This document shows positions 38,801 to 52,330 of a DNA stretch of 64,000 nt, piece after piece. This stretch comes from Candidula unifasciata. Taxonomy: Eukaryota; Mollusca; Gastropoda; Stylommatophora; Geomitridae. The DNA is taken from contig CAJHNH020007035.1 in assembly GCA_905116865.2 (NCBI GenBank), positions 206,001-270,000 of the forward strand, in the 5' to 3' direction. The translations under genes and the position numbers were made by a program. The first letter of the stretch is position 1. Every line of letters starts with the position of its first letter. The notes beneath the pieces are model-generated. The model saw only the letters and a list, made by a program, of their open reading frames with translations. It was not told the origin of the DNA and searched no databases.

Positions 38801-41800
38801 AACCGAAATTCTGCAGTTGATGGATGAAAGAAGGAAGAAAAAGAATGATAAAGAAGAATACTCTAGAATACAAAAAGAAATAGTGAACAAATGCAAAGTG
38901 GCTAAAGAAGCCTGACTGAATCAAATGTGTACAGAGATTGGGGAAAATCACGGGAAAGACTCACATTCCATGTACCAACAGATAAATATGTTAACAGGAA
39001 AGATGACACGTAACAGCACTGGATGTTTGATATCAAAGGATGGTGACTTATTAATGGGACATAGTAATATAATTAACAGATGGACAGAGTATATAGGGGA
39101 ATTGTATGATGATAATAGACTAGACGTAGAACTGCAGAACAACAATGATGGTCCACCAATAATGACTGCAGAAGTTGAGGATGTAATACATCATATGAAG
39201 AAAGGATAAGCACCCGGGCAAGACAACATCTCACTGGAAGAAATCGAAGCACTGGGAAATTTTGGAATTGAAATAATAACTAAACTTTTAAATGATATTT
39301 ATAATAGTGGGTATATTCCAAATGACCTTTTAAAATCCATATTTATAGCTCTGCCAAAGAAACCAGGCACTTTAAAATGTGAAGACCATCGCACAATAAG
39401 TCTTATGAGTCACATGACTAAGATTTTACTGAGAATAATTATGAGAAGAATAAGAAACAAAATTAAACCAGAAATCAGCGATGAACAATGTGGATTTGTA
39501 GAAGGAAAAGGTACAAACAATGCCATATACATCCTAAGGACATTGTCAGAAAGAGCTATAGAAGTAAAGACTGATTTGTACTTATGCTTCATAGACTATA
39601 CAAAAGCATTTGACTGTGTGAAGCATGAAGAAGTAATCAAACTGTTAGAAAAATTAAACATTGATGGGAAAGATCTAAGAATAATAAAGAATATGTATTG
39701 GCAGCAAACAGCAGCTATAAGAATTAACAACTGTTTAGGAACATTTCAAAGCATAAAGAGGGGCATACGACAAGGATGTGTACTTTCACCTGATTTGTTT
39801 TCAATATACAGTGAATATATTATGAGATCTTTAATTGATATGCCCGGAATCGTGGTTGGTGGGCACAATATAAACAATTTACGTTATGCTGATGACACAG
39901 TCTTGATAGCAACAAGTCAGAAAGAATTACAGGAAATGATAGACATTGTGGTGTTAGAAAGTGGAAGAATGGGCCTCAGTTTGAATAATGGGAAGACAGA
40001 AGTAATGGTGGTATCAAAGAAACAAATTATTCCTAAATGTGTAATAAAAGTCAATGGTGTTATTTTAAGACAAGTACAGAAATTTAAGTATCTGGGCACA
40101 TGGATAACATCAGATGGAAAATGCATAACTGAAATAAGAAACAGAATTGGACAGGCAACAAAAACTGCATTTTATAAAATGAAAAACATCTTGTGCAATA
40201 TATCCTTGTCATTGAGAGTTAGAAAAAGAATTCTTGCTTGCTACATACATCCAGTTTTTAACATATGGATGTGAATCCTGGACAATCGGTAGGCAGGCCA
40301 AACAATTTTTGGAGGCCTCAGAGATGTGGTTTTACAGAAGAATGCTTAGAATACCTTGGACAGCCAAAAAGAGCAACCAAGAGGTTTTAAAAGAGGCGGG
40401 AGACCGAAGACAACTTATCACTGACATCAGAAGGAGACAGTCATCATTTTTCGGCCATGTTATGAGAAGAGGGAAAATAGAACATGTTGTGACCACTGGA
40501 AAGATCTGTGGAAGGAGGGATAGAGGAAGACAACGAGAGAAGATGCTTGACAGTCTTGTTGCATGGCATGGAGGTGTGTCGGCACACGAACTGATACATG
40601 CTGCAGGAGATCGCGGATTATGGAGAGGCATGATCGCCCACGCCAGTCGGCAAGGCACCTGATGATGATGATGATATGCAGACCACTAGTTTTAAAACAA
40701 ACAGTGATGGCAGAGAAGCGAAGCAGTTGCTGTGAAGTAGAACCTTGACTAACTAATGACTAAAGGAAAGAACAGTACACAATAAAGACTAACATGATTG
40801 AAAAGAGAAAACAATGGCAATAACTGTAAAATGCATATTCACTGGGAGAAAATGTAATGGACCTGTTTTGTTGCCTAAGCTACTAAGTTTAGTGCTTGGT
40901 GCAGCCCTGTGAGCTGTGTTTTTTATGTGGAATGCCTTGCATTTTTGGGAGCCGCGTTAGCGCAGTCGATAAGAAGCCCGCTTTTAAATTCAGCTGCGAC
41001 TCACTGCAGCCCATGGTCGGCGTTCGAAACCAGGCGGCTCCCGGGGTTCACCCAGCCTCTAGGAAATGGGTACCAGAGTGATACTCTGGGGTAAATGGAG
41101 GAACGTTGCTGTAGCTACAGAGTTACGTGCGAACAGCGACACAGGCGGACAATTCAAATCAGCTGTCCGTACTGGTGGCAAAGCACTTATGGTTTATAAC
41201 CATGTGCAATGATGCTGGTTCACATCTCCCGACTTAACATTTTTTTTGTCTTGCATTTGTGCAGCGGCTATCTCGTAGTATTCAATATGGCTGGTAGCTG
41301 GTTTATGTGTGAGCTGATGAAATACCTTATGTAATAATTCTACCTGTGTATAGCCAACTTATGGTACCCGACTACTTCCATTAACGACAAACTGTATTTC
41401 TAGTAGTGGATGTTGGCTTTGGCGCCTCTAGCAACTGCCATATGCATTTACTGCATGCACATATTTCTGCATTGTGCAGAGACTGATTGTTTGTTCACCA
41501 GTTTTTCAAATGCAACAATGAAAGACATTTTATTGGATTTTCCCTGACACAGGAACAGAGCAAGTATGGTGAAGCCTGATTGCAATGAAGATGAAAACTT
41601 GACTAAAACTAAGACTATAGAGAACAAACAAAACAATAAGCAATTAATATTTTAGTCAAAGAACAGACAAAAAGGTAAACAGAAGTCTTATAGTCAAAGA
41701 ACAAACAACAGAACCTGATCACCAACCTTGTCACAAGCAAAGACCAAATCTTGAAAATCATTCCAGTTATTACATCCTGGCACATCCTTGGCTGTAACAA

Positions 41801-44800
41801 AGTCCTCAACTCCGGGCATGGCAAGAGCCAAGGATGGATCAACCTGCAGGATGTTTGCGTGTGATTGAGTGCTCATCACAAATCCAGCAAATAGTTCTCC
41901 TGAAGAGGACAGAGTGGGAAACATCTTAGTCATCATTATCATGTAGCAGGTCTTTTCAGAACATCACTCTCATCACAGTCTGTCTGAAAGAACCAACCCC
42001 AGCATTGTTTTGGTGGTTGCAATTTTTCCAGGCAAATTTTACATTTGATAGTTGGCACTAACGCAAGACAGTCTGCTATCAAATCATCTTAGATCTAAAA
42101 TGGTACCCCAGCATTATGAAGCACCTTGCTTCCATATATTTGATCTAAATACTTCAGTGTCTATTTCTTCTCTATTCTTAAAAGTTTCAACATTCTTATC
42201 CTAAATCTGGTCTCTTCTTCTTCTGCTATTTATCCCGCATGGAGCATAGGTCCTCAACCAACTCATGCCAAGTCCTTCTATCCTTCACCATTGCATGCAG
42301 CTCTCCGCATGTCCTCCCTATCTTTTTAACTTTGTTCTCTAGCTTTCTACTACATGTGTGTTTTAATCTGCCGTTATTTCTATGCCCTTGTGAGTTCCAA
42401 TGTAGAAATTCTAGGTATAATGTTCTCAGGTTTTCTCAATATGTGTCCTAACCAACCTCAGTCTTTTCTTCACTTCTTGGGCCACTGGAACTTGTTTAGT
42501 TCCCTCCCATAGTGTTTCTATCATACTGTTTAAACTAGGCTTCACAGTCCATGGATTAGCTGTGTCTTTTACATATCTACCTACCATCAGAGACAGGGAT
42601 ATCATCCACATAAGCAGCCTCTCCTGTAGCTTGTTTGTATGCTGAGCTGTGCGGTACAGGTCTTCCTACCAGATCACTTGATGGCTGCAGATCTGTGGGC
42701 TGGTGGAACACCTGGCAACCACCTTTCAGGCTCTGAGTGATTTCATTTATTGCACTGTTGTCTGCCTCATCTGAATCCTGCAATCAACAGGAACATTATA
42801 TACATAATAAACAAACAGACAATGTATTGATCGGCACTCTAGTAAGAAAATACGCACATAAGACAAGAGATCAATTTTATAAGAAAGCGTCACTGGAACT
42901 GCATCAGCCATGCACTCAGAATGGATGCGACCAGACTCTGCCACCAAGCCCTCGTATGGACACAAGAAGGGAAAAGAAAACGAGGAAGACAAAAGGAGAC
43001 CCTGCATAGAACCATCATCAGGAAAGGCTCAACCATGGGCCAATGAACAGCCATGACACAAAACAGGTGGCTAGGAACAGCCAGACATGGGGAGCTATGA
43101 CCTCTGACCTATGCGCCGCCCTAGGCTCATGAGGAAAGGCTAACAAACTAACTCAGAGGAAGAAGTGGAAAGATAGAAGGACACACTAGACACCATAAAA
43201 ACCAAAGCTATAGTCACTGTGCTGGGAGTCAAACATGTCAACAGGAGTAACAAAAGACATAAAAATCAATAATTATTTCTTTATTTAACTCCTGCTCTAA
43301 GTTTTACTAATAATGCTTACCTTGCTTCCTGTAAAAGTTTGTTGGGTTTCTCAAATAGCTTATTAAGGGTGTTAGTTTCTGTGAGTTAATTTATTTCTTC
43401 TTCTCCTCCTCCTCTCTTCTTCACCTCCTCCAGATAAGGGAAGATTTAAGGATTTTCTGTGCTCTCTTTCTAATGCTTTGTATAACACTATTCTTGATGC
43501 AATAACACAATGCAGGAAGCCAAAGAAGAGTTGAGTTGATTCAAGAGCCGACATCACAGCACTCGGGGCATTCCCATAATCGCTCCATCAATAGCCTCAG
43601 CAGCCAGTGAAGAGTTCCGATATTAATGGTGCCAGTAGTATTCTGATTAAATGTCCGTCTTGACTTTTCTCTGAACCTCAGGCATCTACCAGAACCTCTG
43701 GTCACTCTCCGCTGCATCAGTCTCACTAGACTGTGGTGATCCACCTGCTCCTCTGAACTCTCCTACAAGGCACTTACCACGTCTGCCTTATCATGCCAAG
43801 AAGAAAAGCAAAGCCAAAGAAGAAGAAGAAACCAACACAGAACTGGTGTCGTGAGCTGTTACACACTGCAGGATTGACACAGGAGGGGATCCGAGCACTT
43901 AAGAAGTAAATGGTTGGATGTGAAATGAGGATAATCTGTTCACTAACTAACAATCAGAAACTATTAGTGGTTAGTAAGGACAGTCATCACAGCACTATCA
44001 ACAAATCCATAGGTCCTCTGATCTCCTCCTTTAAAGCTCCACAAGCATACAATGACCGATGATGCCTGTTGTCCCCTTAGTGAAATGTTCATTTCTTGCA
44101 GCTCCAGGCTGCCCACACATTTCTATCAGCTTTGAAGCCAGGCTCGCTAACGTAGTTGGTTAAAGCTGACTGCGCGACAGCCGGGTGATGAATTCTTTGT
44201 GGTCCGGGTTCACTCCCTGGGGTAGGCAGAAAAGCCACATTTCTCCCAGATTTACGGTACCTATAATGGAAACAAGGCTTGAAGGGTTGCTATATCTATA
44301 GTACTGAGACAAAGGGTTTACAACTCATGGTTTCTGGATACTTAAAAAAAAAAAAAAAAATCCGCTTAGACAGGGATACAGTTATGCCCTCTGCCATATT
44401 CATCTTCACAGTAAGTGCTGAAGATGGCACTGATAACATCCCTTCTGTCCAGTATTGGAATAGTCACAGCAAGATAATCTGCATGATCACTGCCTCAAAT
44501 GCCTGTATGACCTGGCACAAAGAAGAAGGTTGGGACAACCATTCACAAAGTGGTTAGTGATGTAATCCATTCTTTTCTGATAAACCCAGTTTGGATTTTG
44601 TTCAGCAATCTAAAAGATTATAAAAATAACAACCTGCTGCAGCTGTCTAGTCACGGCAGTATAAAACCGGTAGAAGAAGCTGAGGGTCAAAGTTCTCCTG
44701 TAGGCAACCATGCCACCAGGTGATCCAGGAGCTAGAGGCAGGTCTGCAGGCAGCATGTCCTGGGAGCAGGCATCCTGTAGCAGGCAGTCATTCCATGGCC

Positions 44801-47800
44801 TGATGGGAGACAGAGTGTGATGATTACAGTGTCAAGACATATCTGTGGGTTGTGTGGAATATTGGTTGAAGTGTGTGGTGTGTAGTCTGATGTCGGGGTG
44901 TGTTGTCTTATGTATAGGGTGTGTGGTCTGATGGTTGGTCTGATGTGTGGTGGGATGTGTGGACTGATGGGTGGCATATGTGGTCTGATGGGTAGGATGT
45001 ATAGTCTGATGTGTGTTGTGTGTGGTCTGATGTGTGCGTTTTGATGTCTGTGGTGTGTGGTCCGATGTGTGCGGTTTGATGTTTGGGGTGTGTGGTCCTG
45101 ATGTGTGTTGTGTGTGGTCCTCATGTGTGTTGTGTGTGGTCCTGATGTGTGTTGTGTGTGGTCCATCTGGGGTGTGTGGTCTGAGGTATGTTGTGTGTGG
45201 TCTGATGTGTGTTGTGTGTGGTCCTGATGTGTGTTGTGTGTGGTCCTGATGTGTGTTGTGTGTGGTCCATCTGGGGTATGTGGTCTGATGTGTGTTTTGT
45301 GTGGTCTGATGTGTATGGTCTTGACGTGTGTTGTGTATGGGGCTAATGTGTGTTGTGTGTTGGGCTAATGTGTGTAGTGTGTGGGGCTAATGTGTGTTGT
45401 GTGTTGGGCTTATGTGTGTGGTCTGATGTCTAGGGTGTGTAGTCTGCTGTGTTGTGTGTGGTCTGATGTGTATGGTCCTGATGTGTGTTGTGTGTAGGGC
45501 TAATGTGTGTTGGGCTTATGTGTGTTGTGTGTGGTCTGATGTCTAGGGTGTGTAGTCTGCTGTGTTGTGTGTGGTCTGATGTGTATGGTCCTGATGTGTG
45601 TTGTGTGTGGGGCTAATGTGTGTTGGGCTTATGTGTGTTGTGTGTGGTCTGATGTCTAGGGTGTGTAGTCTGCTGTGTGTTGTGTATGGTCTGATGTCTG
45701 AGGTGTGTGGTCTAATTCGTGTTGTGTGCAGTCTGATTTCTGGCGTGTGTGGTCTGATGTGTGTTGTGTGTGGTCTGATGTGTGTTGTCTGATATCTAGG
45801 GTATGTATATGATCCTGATATGTGTGTGTCTGATATGGTCTGATGTGTTTGGTATGTGTGTGTCTTATTCACTGCAGTAGGCGAACTCTTATGTATGACT
45901 GTGAATTTTAGGTTTCACAGATAATTACTATTGTGGTTTTGTTAGTTGGTAAAATCTTGGTAGCAATATTTGCTTGTATTTGCACATCTCCCCCCCCCCT
46001 TTTTTTAAATACTTTTTTTGTTGTTGAAATGTTTTGTTGGGTAAACTTCTCAAAGATTAGAATCAAACAGGAACAAATTCATGCCTTGCTCTCTGAAGGA
46101 TGTGGGTTAATTTCACTGTGGCACCGTTTAGTTCATGAGTGCAATTTTTATGGAGATCCCTGGGGATTGTCGCCGAAGTTACGGAGGTCGGGCTCTGTGC
46201 GACACTCTTGGCAGACAGTTAGCTGTTCTGCTGACAGAGTGTGAGCCATATGGGATAAAAGCACATGCAATTAAGTCAATCATCTTACCTAAAAAATTTC
46301 ACCTTTAATGTCCTTTCACAGAAGAATGCTTAAAATACCTGGGACAGCCAAAAAGAGCAACCAAGAAGTTTTGAAAGAGGCAGGAGCCATGTTATGAGCT
46401 GTGGGGAAAATGGAACATGTTGTGACCACTGGAAAAATCTGTGGAAGGAGGTATAGAGGAAGACAATGAAAGAAGATTCTTGACAGTCTTGATGCATGGC
46501 ATGGAGGTGTGTCAGCACACGAACCGATACATGCTGCAGGAGATCGCGGATTGTGGAGAGGCATGATCGCCCACACCAGTCAGCATGACACCTGATGATG
46601 ATGATGATCCTTATAAAGCAGTCAGCCCCCAGTGGGTGGATAGGCCAGCTTTATTCCCAGAATTGTACCTGGTATCCTTCACAAGCAGCCCACCAAATGA
46701 TCTGTGAAAGGGTTTAGGCCCCCAAGCTCCCACCATATATTCTTTATGTTACCCCTGCTTGTAACACAAGCAATCTTGCTACAGGAGATCAAACCTTGAC
46801 TTGCTAAAAATGGAACAAAGGAGAAACAACACACCGATCTATTGTCCTTGCCAGAAATCAGAACACTTATCATGGGAAAATGGAAGGAATTGTGGAGGGA
46901 ACAAACTAACAATAAACATCCACAAGACCCCATCAGCAGACTCAACAGAAAGCAACATACAACAATTTTCCGTCTATGAACAGGACACTGCAGGCTCGAC
47001 TACCACATGCATAAAATAAAGATTGTACAGTCCCCACAGTGTGCCTGTCAAACAGGACCCCAAACTCCTCAGCACATTCTGCAGACCTTCCCACTCTATT
47101 GACAGCTTCGAAAAGACACCTGGCCTCAAGAGCAAAGTGTGCAGAACAAGCTATGGGGAACCATAAAGGACCTGCTACTGACATGCAAGTTCATAGAGGA
47201 ACCTACCTGATGGTCTGATCTGAGCATACAAAACCGAACGCAAAGAAAAAGAAGAAGAGATCAAACCTAAGGGTGCTGTTTTGATAAGCAAATGTTTGCT
47301 CCCCTATGGCAGCAGAGTTTGTATTTTTTTCCAGCTAAAATGACTACATGACATTATACATACCTTCCAGTGAGAGCCTTCATGGTCTTGGTTGCCAGCA
47401 CAGTTGTATCGGACATGCCCCCAAATGCCAAACTAATGTCTTCAACATGGCTCCCTCTGTCCCCCAGATCCACTCGCATGCCAGCATTCACTATAGCAAT
47501 ATCATCCTCTTTACGGTTGGCTTGTTTGTAGCCAAAGAAGAACTCATGCTGGACAAGATGGAAGAAATGTACATAAGGAAACTCCCATTGTGAGTTTTGT
47601 GGCCCCATCTAGGGAGGGACTAACTATTCTTCAACAAGCATGTCATAAAAGGCTACTAATGACAGGTTTAATAAAACAGGATGTGGTAGGATGAAAGGCC
47701 CAGACATAGCAGCCTTGCTGTATAAACCATAACAAATTGTACCAACTGACTCTTTAAGGAGCCGCAGCTGACCAAATGGTAAAGAACACAGGGCTCTCAT

Positions 47801-50800
47801 GCAACAGACCCTGGTTTGAATCCTTGGTAATTCGGGGGATATTTTCTGTCAAAAACTAAAATAAAATCCTAACCTACACAGTCCATGGTGACGGCACTAG
47901 CCATGCATTTTGACTAAATGGTCAGGCTCGAAGACCCCTCCCTAGTTCTGTTCTAAAAGACAACAAGAAGACAGCCTGACGACGATCTGATCTGAAGTGG
48001 CATCCAACCAGTTCCAATTGCTCAAAAAGTCGAACCACACCACCATGCTTAGAACTGCCAGAGCAACCATGGCGTGTATTCTGATGTGAAGACTGAGAGC
48101 TCTGGAGTGCGAAAATACTTAATTATATGTTTAACAATTTCATAGTCTACTGTTGGACTTGTTAGTTCATAGTGAACACTGACCGGACAAATGGTATGTG
48201 AAATTGTAATAAGTATATATTAATGAGATATTGTCTTCTCGTACCACCTGTGCCTACTTAGAGTGTCAATCATGTCTTCAATAATAACAAACCTCTAGAA
48301 ACCAGCTGAGACATGGAGGAGACAACATCACACTGTTCTGTATTCACTTTTAATGTTTAGAACTACCATTGAAATATTCAGGGAAGTTTAACATTTTTTT
48401 ATTTTGTTTACAAGTCTTTGTTTGTACATTAAGGTGCCAATTTATACGATTCATTGCTAGTGCTATTTTCAGACAGTGAATTTCGACTTCCAATGGAAAC
48501 TAATGTTCCAAACACAAGCTCAGGCCATAAAATGTGCCTTTCTGTCGCTGAAGCTCTGAAATTGTTTCAATCGGATGTTTTTAATCCTAAAAAGGAAAGT
48601 GAAAATTGACATTTTTTGGAAAATGATTCAGACGGTGCATTTACAAAGGATCAGTTCAGCCATGAGCTGTTAGAGAATCTAGTAGTTCTGATGAAGTAAA
48701 CCCACGAGAATAAATTTTATCTGCGAAGGATGGGACAGTCACCTAAAGAATGTTGAATGCTGAATTAAGAATCAACATTATAGCACTCAGGGCACTACCA
48801 TAAGGGCTTTGTCCCTATCTTCAGCAGCGAAAGAAGAGTTCCAATTCTGATGGTACCAGTAAATGTTTGATTATATATCTGTCTCGCCTTTTCCTTGAGT
48901 GTTGAACTTCGGAAAGATCTTCTGATAATTTCCAAATAAACACTGCTCTAATAGGAGACTGAAGGTAGAAGAAGAATCTGCTGATCAGACCAGATACGTT
49001 CATTGGCTGTAAACTCGGGCGGAAAGTTGTGGTTGCTTGTCCACCTCTGAAGTGGGTCTTATTCTAGAACTTGCTTGTTATATGCATCTCCATTTTACAG
49101 ATGTCACCTTTGTGTATGCAGACTGCTGGTTCCTTGCCTCTCAAGCAGATGCGCTCCAACTTCAAAGGAATTTTACTCTTAGTTAGTTGACTCCTACTTC
49201 ATGCTAGTTGGAGAGGCAGTGGATCTATCTATTCCTGTTTTTCTCACAATGGGGCCCCCAACTCACACAAGGCAAACATGTATTGTAGCCAACCTTGAGT
49301 GTGGAGAAGGCACTTGATGAACTGGGAATAGGAATAAACTCACAGGGAGCAAGTACAGCAGGGATCTACCAGTCGTCAGTAGAAATTATCCTCGTCGACA
49401 AATGTTTCGGCCCATGATTCCTAGACACTTTCGGTGGGCCCACCTGAGTTCATGAAGCTCAGGGCTGGTACCCTGCTGCACGAGATTACCGGATGGTGTT
49501 TTCTTTCGGATAGGAACAAGACAACTTGGTGGTTTCACAGAAGGTACTGTGAGATAAGAAGTCGCTGCGGCAGCCTAATTAGAACAGTCTACATGCCTGG
49601 ACGACCGAGCGACAAGCTTACGTTTGGTTTACCGGACACATGTTGGACTTTTGTTAGCAGGTGGCAGAGGAACACTGGCAGACAATTCGGACACGATGGA
49701 TACCAATATACAAAACATGTAGTCACTTACAGGCTTGGTATAAGGTATCAACACTTTGAGCAATGTATCTGTCTTGTTCAAACATGTCTGCCTGTATCCG
49801 GTGAAGAAATTTTCATCCATCACGACTTGCCGGACGCTGCCCTCTGGAAATATTTCAATGATGATTAATAGGACACCAGGTCTTTAATAGGACAGGTCTT
49901 TGTGTGCTTCTGATAATTATATTATAATTGACATCGTTTTGAAGAAGCTCATATTTCCTTGTGGCGGCTCCAGGGCTCTATTTTGGAGAACAAAGACCCA
50001 TTGGCTCCCTAACAAACAAGTCATAGGAGGCAACTAACTAGGGATGTTTCTTCTAACATACGAGTGCATCTGCCTGAGAGATGAGGAACCAACAGTCTGA
50101 ATACAGATAAGTCAAGTCTGTAAAATGGATGTACACATACAACTCAACTTCTGGAACAAGACCAGAAGTGGATGAAGAAAAACCAGAACTTTCTGCCAGT
50201 TTTCAGCCGGTGAACGTGGAGATGAAGAAGAAAACTACCAGTCCTCAAGAGGGTTCATCAACCAATAATTTACCATCATTATCATCATCATTGTGCATTT
50301 ATATGTCACCACAGGGCTTGCCATGCAATTATTTCAACACAATCAATGGAATTCAGCCCAGTATCTTTGTTCTCTCTCGACAATGTCTGTTTTATGTTTC
50401 TTTTGGACGTCCTTGTTCCCTCAGCCTATTTATTTACAATTTCATAAACTGTTTGGTGACTATTTTGTTTCTTCTTAGGACATGCCCAACATTGTTCCAT
50501 CTTCTTTTTCTTATAATTGTTGATATCAGCAGTCGACCAGACATTCTCTCATTTCTTCATCTTTCTTAAATGCATCATAATTAATATTCATCTGTGTCAT
50601 TAAGCATTTATTTTTGAATACACTCACTGTTTGTTCTTATTAATGGTCATCTTTTGCTTAAATACATAAAAATGAAATAATTTTAGAACTGTAAATACAT
50701 GGCATGATCTTGAGGCCTCAGAGAAATGGTTTTACAGAAGAATCCTTAGAATTCCTTGGACAGCTAAGAAGAGCAACCCAGATGTTTTGAAACAGGCGTG

Positions 50801-52298
50801 TGCTAGGAGACGACTTATCACAAACATCAAAAAGAAACAGTCATCATTTTGGTCATGTTATGAAAAGAGGGAAATAGAACATGTTGTGACCAATGCAAAG
50901 ATCTGTGAAAAGAGAGACAGAGGAAAACAGCCAGAGAAAATTCTTGACAGCCTTTAGTCACGGCATGCAAGGCACATGATGATGACGACGTGATGTTAAA
51001 ACTATATAGAGTTGTATATTTGTTCAGACTGTTACAAGCTGCTGTTGCCTTGCCAATGTGCAATCTATTACTGCAGAGGCAATTGATTTTATCGCATAGT
51101 CTATCTTCTAATTTCTAGTTTGATTCCATTAATGCCAATCAATATCTCCTCCACTTCTCATGCTCATGACCTTAAAGCATAGGTACCAGAATCTAAAGGT
51201 TCAGATCCCTTGTGCCCCCCTCCTTTCCCCCCGACCCTAAAATTTTTATTTGTTGAAGGTGTATGGGGAGGGATTCTATCCCTATAATTTTGTAAGGGTT
51301 GCTAAGTGCTTCCCCTTCTAATCATGTATAAAAAATCTCTTTTAAAAGCATTTGTCTATGCATATATTATTTCAAGTATATTATTTTATTTATTTACTAT
51401 TCAGCACAGTATTATTATTGTGCTTTCAAACTAGGATTAATCCCTTTGAAGGCCCTCCCCCTTTGCCTAGAATGAATGTATAAGATAAAGTGGGCCACCC
51501 TTTCAACCCCACACCTATGTCTTCTATGTCTTGGCCATCCTGCTTGAAAAGGTTCACGAACAACTGGTACTCTGTATTAAATAGAATAATGCCGAGGACA
51601 AATTGCATACGCAAACAAGGAGAGTTCTGTTATCTCAAATGTCCACAAGTCAACCATATTTGTTCTGCTCTCAGTACCACTCATTTGTCTGCTGTTGTTT
51701 CTCTCCTGATGACAGTCAAGGTTCACAAACGGTTGTATTCTCAAAATCAGTCTGCTGGAGGTGTCATTTTCATCAATATTTTAAACTCTTCTTATCATTC
51801 CTTCACCATCATCTCTCTTCCTTCTATCGTTCTGTCTCTTCTTCATCTTCTATGATTACATCCTTTCCCTCTGGATCAATGAATTCACCATCAAAAATTG
51901 TCAATGTTCTCTGCTGTCCTTAGTATTCAATTATTCATTCACTGTCCAGACGCCACATAGGGCTGACAGCCTTTACTTTCCTTCCTTCATTCATTGACAG
52001 AACATGATGGCTACACAAGGAGTTACCAGGGGATCTGGCCGACACTCAACACACAAGGGAAAGGCAAGACGGATGTACAATCAGACAGTTACCGGTACCA
52101 TCGGAATTGGAAGTCTTCACTTGCTAGTGAAAATGGGGATGGAGCACTTATGGAAGTGCCCTGAGTACTATTGTGTCGATTCTTAATTCAACATTAAACA
52201 TTCAACCTTTATTCCATTCTATCCTGTGCAGCTGCTATAGTCCAGTCCAGCATCTTTGGCTTCTCTTATCAGCTTTTGTTTTAGGGTTTCTTTTTTGT

Positions 52299-52330
<32 letters not shown>

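Noticed and set aside
40948..41020. Possible functional tRNA gene
   Set aside because: Box A and B are present, but they belong to a roughly 300-bp SINE repeated elsewhere, and no proper cloverleaf is evident.
49434..49868. 144-codon plus-strand open frame
   Set aside because: It lies antisense over exon c of the XDH-like gene, which has family motifs and matching splice phases; no known family on the plus strand.
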